From an uncultured Clostridia bacterium (GTDB taxonomy: Bacteria > Bacillota > Clostridia > Christensenellales > UBA1242), in NCBI GenBank assembly GCA_934757865.1, contig CAKVLS010000015.1, forward strand, positions 1 through 12,032: DNA of 12,032 nucleotides, in the 5' to 3' direction. Positions 7,333 to 12,032 of this stretch are shown piece after piece. Each line of letters starts with the position of its first letter. Position 1 is the stretch's first letter. The notes beneath the pieces are model-generated. The model saw only the letters and a list, made by a program, of their open reading frames with translations, had not been told where the DNA came from and ran no database searches. The position numbers and the translations under genes were made by a program.

Positions 7333-8003
7333 TTTTTGACCACCGCCTTGTAGCCTAGACCTCTTATTGTTACTATCTCAAAGTCATTATTAGAGGCAAG
7401 TTTTTCTCTTATACGAGTTATATGTACATCCACTGTTCTCTCCAAGCTCTCGCTATCGTCCGGCCAAAACTCTTGCATTAGTTGTCCTCTTGTAAATATT
7501 TTGTCCGGAAAAGACAAAAGCTTATACAGTATCAAAAACTCCTTTTGAGGTAGCTCCAAACATGTTTCGCCAAAAGTTACTTTTAGGCTGTCATAGTCAA
7601 GAGTGGTAGAGCCGACTACTAGTTGCTTTTCGTGGATTATCTTGGCTCTTCTTAGCAGTGCCTTTATTCTAAGAAGTAACTCATTTAGGTCAATAGGTTT
7701 AACCATATAGTCGTCTATGCCTAGGTCAAAACCTTTTTGCTTAGCCTCAAAAGATTCTTTGGCGGTGACAAAAAGAATAGGTATAGAGCTGTTTTTTTGT
7801 CTTATCTCTTTGGCAAGAGTGTAGCCGTCTTTTTTTGGCATCATTATGTCAGATATTACAAGGTCAACATAATTATCATTTAACTTTTCTAGTCCGCTAT
7901 CCCCGTCATAAGTACATATTGTTTTGTAGCCATTTTGGGCAAGAACGGAACTTATTAACTTATTTAGGTTGGCATCGTCTTCTACAATCAAAATACTAAA
8001 CAT
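7329..8003 (-). CDS. OmpR/PhoB-family response regulator
   Basis: 224 residues. The receiver domain (1-118) has acidic residues D9 and D10, phospho-acceptor D52 in SDIMMP, T80 and K102 in VKP. A winged-helix DNA-binding domain (about 127-222) contains the recognition helix region ERTVDVHITRIREKL (188-202) and ends with the IRGLGYK hairpin typical of OmpR/PhoB proteins. AGGAG lies 8 bases before the ATG. It is the first gene of the leftward operon, overlaps the kinase by four bases, and has a promoter at 8021-8049. Target genes are not shown by sequence. The divergent gene at 8203 is a natural candidate. Confidence 0.97.
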   Translation of the reverse strand: MFSILIVEDDANLNKLISSVLAQNGYKTICTYDGDSGLEKLNDNYVDLVISDIMMPKKDGYTLAKEIRQKNSSIPILFVTAKESFEAKQKGFDLGIDDYMVKPIDLNELLLRIKALLRRAKIIHEKQLVVGSTTLDYDSLKVTFGETCLELPQKEFLILYKLLSFPDKIFTRGQLMQEFWPDDSESLERTVDVHITRIREKLASNNDFEIVTIRGLGYKAVVKK

Positions 8004-8020
8004 ATTTTTTCTCCTACCTT

Positions 8021-8049
8021 ATTGTATATCAAATGCGACTTTTTACCAA
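8021..8049 (-). promoter_or_regulatory. Promoter of the two-component operon
   Basis: On the minus strand TTGGTA (8049-8044) and TACAAT (8026-8021) are 17 bp apart, just upstream of the AGGAG ribosome binding site. The match is moderate. Confidence 0.55.
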
Positions 8050-8118
8050 ATATTTGAGCTAACTAAATAATTTTTGGCTCTAAAAAGTTACTGTGTTTTA
8101 TTCTTGCAAAATTATAGC

Positions 8119-8134
8119 CTAAGATAATACTTAG
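8119..8134. promoter_or_regulatory. Inverted repeat in the divergent intergenic region
   Basis: CTAAG (8119-8123) and CTTAG (8130-8134) flank a 6-base ATAATA centre, 19 bases upstream of the -35 box of the zinc-ribbon gene. The placement suits an activator site, but the arms are short and chance is possible in this AT-rich DNA. OmpR-family regulators usually bind direct repeats, which I did not find convincingly here. Confidence 0.25.
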
Positions 8135-8153
8135 AGTTTTTACTATGTTTTCT

Positions 8154-8182
8154 TTGAGTATAAATATTTTTTGTGCTATACT
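8154..8182 (+). promoter_or_regulatory. Promoter of the zinc-ribbon membrane protein gene
   Basis: TTGAGT (8154-8159) and TATACT (8177-8182) are 17 bp apart. GAGGA at 8190-8194 provides the ribosome binding site 8 bases before the ATG. Confidence 0.75.
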
Positions 8183-8202
8183 AATTGCCGAGGAAAAACT
8201 AA

Positions 8203-8919
8203 ATGCAAAAGATAAAGAATATGTTTACGCCGAGAAAAAAAGGTCTAGTCGTATTTGTCGTTGGTATAGCTATTATTTTGCTAGGAGTAGTACTTCCTAT
8301 CGTTATACCGACTGGGGGATATGAACTATATTATAGCTACGAAACTTCTATGTCTTATGGTGATAAAACTTACGAGGTTGTTATCTTTGACAGAGAAGAG
8401 AGATTTGAGGACGGCGTAAGAGAGATAGAAGTTAGAATCAACTACATAAGCCCAGGCGATAACAATATACGAACAAGGACAGTGCGTGACTTTGATTTTT
8501 TTGAGCAAGATGACAGAATTGTTATTAGATTTAGACTAGTTATAGATTCTGTTGACGCCATCTATTACAAAGAGATTAGGGGTGTAACAGTCTTTGGTAG
8601 AGACCCAGACGCAGATGTAGGCAATATGCCAGAAGAAAATGAAAAGGACAATAGAAGATTGTCAATCATAATTCCCGCAAGTATACTTGGCGGACTTATG
8701 ACTATTAGCGGAATTATTACTATGCTTGTCGCATCTAATACTGTTAATACTTTGATGGAGACCGGCACTGACGACATTAGCCAAATAGCCGAAAACTTCA
8801 AACAAGCAAACGAGCAAAGTAATGGGGCAAACAAAAAGATTGTTTGCGAGTATTGTGGTTGTGTTAATAAGCCAGAATCGACAAAATGTGAAAGTTGTGG
8901 AGCAAGGCTTAAACAGTAA
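8203..8919 (+). CDS. Two-helix membrane protein with C-terminal zinc ribbon
   Basis: 238 residues, function not recognised. A basic start (RKK, 11-13) precedes a membrane helix at about 14-36. Then comes a polar region (about 37-150) rich in charged, beta-strand-like segments, followed by a second helix (about 154-177). The C-terminal part (178-238) ends in a rubredoxin-like zinc ribbon, CEYC (215-218) and CESC (229-232), ten residues apart. By the positive-inside rule both ends are cytoplasmic and the middle region faces outward. Zinc ribbons of this kind occur at the ends of many Bacillota membrane proteins. The gene is transcribed divergently from the response regulator operon with 199 bases between the start codons. 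It may therefore be a target or partner of that system (inference). Confidence 0.85.
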   Translation: MQKIKNMFTPRKKGLVVFVVGIAIILLGVVLPIVIPTGGYELYYSYETSMSYGDKTYEVVIFDREERFEDGVREIEVRINYISPGDNNIRTRTVRDFDFFEQDDRIVIRFRLVIDSVDAIYYKEIRGVTVFGRDPDADVGNMPEENEKDNRRLSIIIPASILGGLMTISGIITMLVASNTVNTLMETGTDDISQIAENFKQANEQSNGANKKIVCEYCGCVNKPESTKCESCGARLKQ

Positions 8920-9114
8920 AATAAAGGCTAATTAGATAGACCTTATAATCTAAAAAGTACAACATCTAAAAGCACAAAACTTAAATAAGTACAGGAATTA
9001 AAAAAAGTACATATACCAAAGTTTTAAGTCATCGCAATTCCACCATCAAAAGACTTTTGAATAATTAGTTAGTAGCTAATTGTACAAATAATAAACTAGG
9101 TTAATAGCATAAAT

Positions 9115-9155
9115 AAAAAAAACTACTCAGGATAATCACTTGAGTAGTTTTTTTT
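9115..9155. terminator. Bidirectional terminator between the zinc-ribbon and YitT-family genes
   Basis: AACTACTCA (9121-9129) pairs perfectly with TGAGTAGTT (9141-9149) around an 11-base loop, extended by A on the left (9115-9120) and T on the right (9150-9155). It works in both directions: for the leftward YitT-family gene, whose stop is at 9160-9162, and for the rightward gene ending at 8919. The 195 bases before it (8920-9114) hold no gene. Confidence 0.9.
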
Positions 9156-9159
9156 CATT

Positions 9160-10287
9160 TTATTTTACTTCCTTGGTTATTTCTTTTCGCTTTGTGCGAC
9201 TTTTACTAGTTTTTACTTCCTTTTTTGGAGTAATTTCTGTTTGGGCAGGGTTGTTATTTTCGTTTGTATTTTCTATAGCTTTGACTTGTGTATTGCTCGC
9301 TTCTGGAGTTGCGTTAGAGGTGTCTGCAGTAGAAGTATTTTCTATTGACTGATTTTCTTTGTCGTTGGGACTTGTTTCGCCTTGACTATTTTCAAGAACC
9401 TCGGCATCGCCCTTTTGTTTCTTCTTAGGCGGAATGCTAAAGCCTCTACCAATAACCTCGCTAACTGATGTGCAGAATACAAATGCATCGCTATCTATTT
9501 CTGATACTATAGCTTTTAGCCTTGGAGCTCTATACTTGTTGATTAGGCATAGAAGTATATCCTTTTCGGTGTGGGTGTACATACCTTCTGCTTTTATTTC
9601 GGTTACGCCTCTTTTGATTTCTTTGTATATAGCGTCACACACTTCTTGTTTTTTTGATGTAAAGATATAATATGCTTTTACACCAGTCGCCCCATCTATT
9701 ACAAGGTCGGTAACAGTAGAAGATATAACAATAGTTATGATAGAATACATCAAAGGTCCAAGCCCGTAAGCAATGCAGCTAAGAGTTAATACCAAAATAT
9801 TGACACTTAGCATTATTTGACCTGTTGTCAAAATATGAGTCTTGCTACGAATGATAAGTGCCAAGAGGTCTCCGCCACCTGTAGAGCCGTTGCATCTTAA
9901 TACGAGACCTATTCCAAAGCCCATTATTCCACCGCCATATATAGCACATAGTAGTAGGTCGTTTTTAACAACTAGCGGAATATAACTAACAAGCTCAATA
10001 AATAGTGAATACGAACCGATGCCGATTAGTGCCATAAGAGCAAACTTTTTGCCAAGTAGTTTGTAGGCTATAACATAAAGAATAACATTAAGTAATAGGT
10101 ACATAACAGATGTTGGTATGACTATGCCTATCTTAGCTAGCAAAAAGCAAAGCACTGATGATAGTCCCGAAAATCCGCTAGGCGAGATGTTATTTGGTTG
10201 TAAAAAGACATTAAAAGCAAAAGCCATAACAATAGTACCAAAAATGATACCAAATATGTTAATAATGTCTTGTTTGTATTTTTTCAT
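9160..10287 (-). CDS. YitT-family membrane protein with DUF2179 domain and extended charged tail
   Basis: 375 residues. Several hydrophobic helices between about 8 and 195 form the YitT membrane domain (PF02588). They include the family motif GSTGGGD (134-140) and NVFLQPNNISPSGFSG (26-41) after the first helix. A cytoplasmic DUF2179 domain (about 200-285) has GVTEIKAEGMYTHTEKDILLC and ends EVIGRGF (277-283). The remaining 90 residues are polar and low in complexity, rich in N, T, E and S, then strongly basic at the end (KTSKSRTKRKEITKEVK). Relatives normally stop soon after DUF2179. The family has no settled function. An upstream ATG at 10371 would add 28 residues, but the ATG at 10287 has GAGGAT at the right distance and begins just before the first helix. 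The promoter at 10311-10339 agrees with the shorter start. Confidence 0.92.
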   Translation of the reverse strand: MKKYKQDIINIFGIIFGTIVMAFAFNVFLQPNNISPSGFSGLSSVLCFLLAKIGIVIPTSVMYLLLNVILYVIAYKLLGKKFALMALIGIGSYSLFIELVSYIPLVVKNDLLLCAIYGGGIMGFGIGLVLRCNGSTGGGDLLALIIRSKTHILTTGQIMLSVNILVLTLSCIAYGLGPLMYSIITIVISSTVTDLVIDGATGVKAYYIFTSKKQEVCDAIYKEIKRGVTEIKAEGMYTHTEKDILLCLINKYRAPRLKAIVSEIDSDAFVFCTSVSEVIGRGFSIPPKKKQKGDAEVLENSQGETSPNDKENQSIENTSTADTSNATPEASNTQVKAIENTNENNNPAQTEITPKKEVKTSKSRTKRKEITKEVK

Positions 10288-10310
10288 TTTAATCCTCATT
10301 TTGCTTAGCA

Positions 10311-10339
10311 AGTATAGTACAAAAAATTGCAAAAGTAAA
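10311..10339 (-). promoter_or_regulatory. Promoter of the YitT-family gene
   Basis: On the minus strand TTTACT (10339-10334) and TATACT (10316-10311) are 17 bp apart. This places the start site upstream of the ATG at 10287 and after the longer candidate start at 10371. Confidence 0.75.
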
Positions 10340-10376
10340 CGGGAAAATACAAAATATTTTTTATAAAACAAACTTT

Positions 10377-10405
10377 TTGACTAAACGCAAAAAAAATGCT
10401 ATTTT
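10377..10405 (+). promoter_or_regulatory. Promoter of the zincin-like gene
   Basis: TTGACT (10377-10382) and TATTTT (10400-10405) are 17 bp apart, followed by AGGAG (10412-10416) six bases before the ATG. The -10 box is weak. Confidence 0.55.
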
Positions 10406-10422
10406 ATAAGTAGGAGAACAAA

Positions 10423-11043
10423 ATGTTTTTTAGATTTCTTACCTACAATAAGTTTAAGGAAAACAAGTGGAATAAGCTTAGCCCAGAAAAAAGACTAAGA
10501 GCCTTTCAGAGTTTAGAGAATATTCAAGCTAAAAAATTAGGACGCCCAGCATACACTGTTGTACCTAACAACACCTGGGGCGACACAATGAATGGCGAAT
10601 GTATTAGCCAGCGTAAAGTTATCGAACTTAATAGCAAGTTTATGCTAGACCCTAGCTTTCGATTTTTAGGTATGGCAACATTATTCCATGAAGGTAGGCA
10701 CGCCTTTCAGTACAACAGCTGTTTTGGAGAAGAGCAGCCCAAAAGATTTAGCAGGGCATATAGATGGAAGAAAAACTTTGAGGGTTATGTCAATGGCGAA
10801 AATGAAAAGTATTCGTTCTATTCTATGCAGCCTGTTGAACGTGACGCCAATAAGTACGCCATTAAGCGTATGAAAAATTTCCGTTTTAGATTCCGTAATG
10901 AGCCATTATTTGCTGAGGCTCTTAACAAAAAAATTGCGGACTTTGAAAATGTAAAAGACACTGCAAAAAAGGAACTTGGTGTTTTTTACAAACTAAAAGT
11001 TGCCCTTCGTAACAAAAAAGAAAGAAAAAATAACAAATATTAG
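10423..11043 (+). CDS. Small zincin-like putative metalloprotease
   Basis: 206 residues. An HExxH motif lies in a helix-like setting, TLFHEGRHAFQ (86-96, H89, E90, H93). A downstream VERDANKYA segment (138-146) could supply Glu139 as third zinc ligand, the arrangement of gluzincin-type metallopeptidases. No signal peptide or membrane helix is visible, so the protein is probably cytoplasmic. It is highly basic, especially at the C-terminal end (RNKKERKNNKY). I do not recognise a named family; proteins with HEGRH and ERDA motifs occur in phages and Bacillota. The ATG has a good AGGAG. The gene forms a single unit between its own promoter and the terminator at 11053-11091. Protease activity is inferred from the motif only. 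A structural, non-catalytic metal site is possible. Confidence 0.85.
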   Translation: MFFRFLTYNKFKENKWNKLSPEKRLRAFQSLENIQAKKLGRPAYTVVPNNTWGDTMNGECISQRKVIELNSKFMLDPSFRFLGMATLFHEGRHAFQYNSCFGEEQPKRFSRAYRWKKNFEGYVNGENEKYSFYSMQPVERDANKYAIKRMKNFRFRFRNEPLFAEALNKKIADFENVKDTAKKELGVFYKLKVALRNKKERKNNKY

Positions 11044-11052
11044 TAATATTCA

Positions 11053-11091
11053 AAAAAAGAAAGTAAATTCTACTTTCTTTTTTAATTTTTT
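11053..11091 (+). terminator. Terminator of the zincin-like gene
   Basis: AAAAAAGAAAGTA (11053-11065) pairs perfectly with TACTTTCTTTTTT (11071-11083) around a 5-base loop, and a second T-run follows at 11086-11091. Confidence 0.88.
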
Positions 11092-11115
11092 GAATAGTGT
11101 TCTTTTGCTATATAA

Positions 11116-11144
11116 TTGACTAAAAAAAACTAATATTATATAAT
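11116..11144 (+). promoter_or_regulatory. Promoter of the leucine-rich-repeat gene
   Basis: TTGACT (11116-11121) and TATAAT (11139-11144) are 17 bp apart. AGGAG at 11161-11165 is the ribosome binding site. Confidence 0.88.
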
Positions 11145-11173
11145 CATTGTATAAATATATAGGAGAAATGCAC

Positions 11174-12032
11174 ATGAAAAAGAAACTATATGCAATTTTC
11201 GGCGTTATCTTTGCACTAGTTATTGGTGTTTTTGCACTAGGCATCAGCACCAATGTATCTTATGCAGAGGGCGAAGGTGAGACTACCATTACAGAAGATA
11301 CCGTTCTTACTTCTGACTATTTTGGAGATATGAACTTGTATCACGCTCTAGTAAAAGTCGCTGACCAAATCAAACTAACCAACGACCCTAGCGCAACTGG
11401 TCTTAATGTTTTGAAAGCAGGCGACCTAGCATCAGTTAAGACTTTGGACTTAACTCTTGAGCGTATGAGTATAACTTTTGATAATGCAAGCGGCACTGAG
11501 GTTACATACAACTTTTACGAAGATACCGGAGTAGAGGGTTGGGTTAACCACAGTATCATGACTAAGCTTACTACTACATTTGGATTAGAGAGCTTAATCT
11601 ATGGTACTAACTTCACAAAACTTGTACTTGATGGACATGCTCTTACAACTATTGATGAAAACTTATTTGCTAACATGAGTAGACTTCAATATTTATCTGT
11701 TCAAAACAATAAACTAACAAGCATTGTTATTCCTTCAAGTGTTCCACTTCAAAGACTAAATCTTCAAAACAACTATCTAACTGGGATTGACCTAAATTGC
11801 CTAAGACAAATAGGTGCAAATCCTGCTGAGTGCCACTTAGAAAACAACAATTTTGCAGATGTTTCAAAAATTGTTCTTCCTAATGTAACAACAACAAAAG
11901 TTACTTTGTATCTAGCTCAAAACTATTTGACCGATGCTAAAAAAGCTGACTTTGCAGGACACAATGTAAGCTTGCTTATTCAAGGTATCAAAAAAGATGT
12001 TAACATCTCTTTAACAGCTAATACATACATAA
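11174..12032 (+). CDS. Secreted leucine-rich-repeat protein, 3' end missing
   Basis: The frame is open for 286 codons from the ATG at 11174 to the window edge. The product has a typical signal peptide: MKKK, a hydrophobic core (about 5-24) and a likely signal peptidase I site after VSYA (28-31). Residues 32-145 form an acidic, polar region without a recognised domain. From about residue 150 leucine-rich repeats appear, with lines such as LVLDGHALTTIDENLF, LQYLSVQNNKLTSI and LQRLNLQNNYLTGIDL (N and L spaced as in LRRs). An ATG six bases upstream (11168) is too close to AGGAG (11161-11165); 11174 gives an 8-base spacing. The missing part may hold more repeats and a wall or membrane anchor. A role in surface adhesion or binding is inferred from the family; ligand unknown. 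Confidence 0.88.
   Translation, partial: MKKKLYAIFGVIFALVIGVFALGISTNVSYAEGEGETTITEDTVLTSDYFGDMNLYHALVKVADQIKLTNDPSATGLNVLKAGDLASVKTLDLTLERMSITFDNASGTEVTYNFYEDTGVEGWVNHSIMTKLTTTFGLESLIYGTNFTKLVLDGHALTTIDENLFANMSRLQYLSVQNNKLTSIVIPSSVPLQRLNLQNNYLTGIDLNCLRQIGANPAECHLENNNFADVSKIVLPNVTTTKVTLYLAQNYLTDAKKADFAGHNVSLLIQGIKKDVNISLTANTYI

Noticed and set aside
8955..9011. Three copies of AAGTACA at 8955, 8987 and 9005, as possible binding-site repeats
   Set aside because: Spacing is irregular (32 and 18 bases), the copies are short, and the stretch is AT-rich and lies downstream of a gene, so chance is likely.

Overview
The window looks like a chromosomal segment of a low-GC Gram-positive bacterium of the Bacillota, probably an uncultured clostridium-type organism. 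The signs are AT-rich intergenic DNA, AGGAGG-type ribosome binding sites, consensus sigma-A promoters, hairpin plus T-run terminators, a CIRCE operator, and YitT and OmpR-type two-component families. The standard genetic code fits all genes. The taxonomic placement is inferred from these traits only.

Left part (1-3755): the 5' part of a leftward membrane protein gene (COG2426, 'small multidrug export' family) runs off the window start. A tRNA-Ser(GCU) gene follows, with its own promoter and terminator. Next is clpB, whose consensus promoter has its -35 box inside a near-perfect CIRCE element, so it should be a heat-shock gene under HrcA. A 344-nt non-coding stretch with the clpB terminator separates it from the next gene.

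Middle (3875-8003): a stand-alone HD-GYP protein (putative cyclic-di-GMP phosphodiesterase) whose promoter sits almost on the start codon. Then comes a two-gene operon of a divergent, enlarged shikimate-kinase-like P-loop protein and a one-domain alkylguanine-DNA-alkyltransferase-like protein. On the opposite strand lies a response regulator/histidine kinase operon with an ATGA overlap. A shared hairpin terminates both convergent units.

Right part (8004-12032): divergent from the two-component operon is a two-helix membrane protein with a C-terminal zinc ribbon. A convergent YitT-family membrane protein (minus strand) carries an unusual charged, low-complexity tail. A small zincin-like protein with an HEGRH motif follows. 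Last is the 5' end of a secreted leucine-rich-repeat protein that runs off the window.

Most of the window is ordinary core or near-core genome: nearly every transcription unit has a recognisable promoter and terminator, and there are no insertion sequences, phage genes or CRISPR arrays. The least explained parts are the P-loop/alkyltransferase operon, the two-component system with its divergent zinc-ribbon membrane protein, the zincin-like gene and the apparently leaderless HD-GYP gene.
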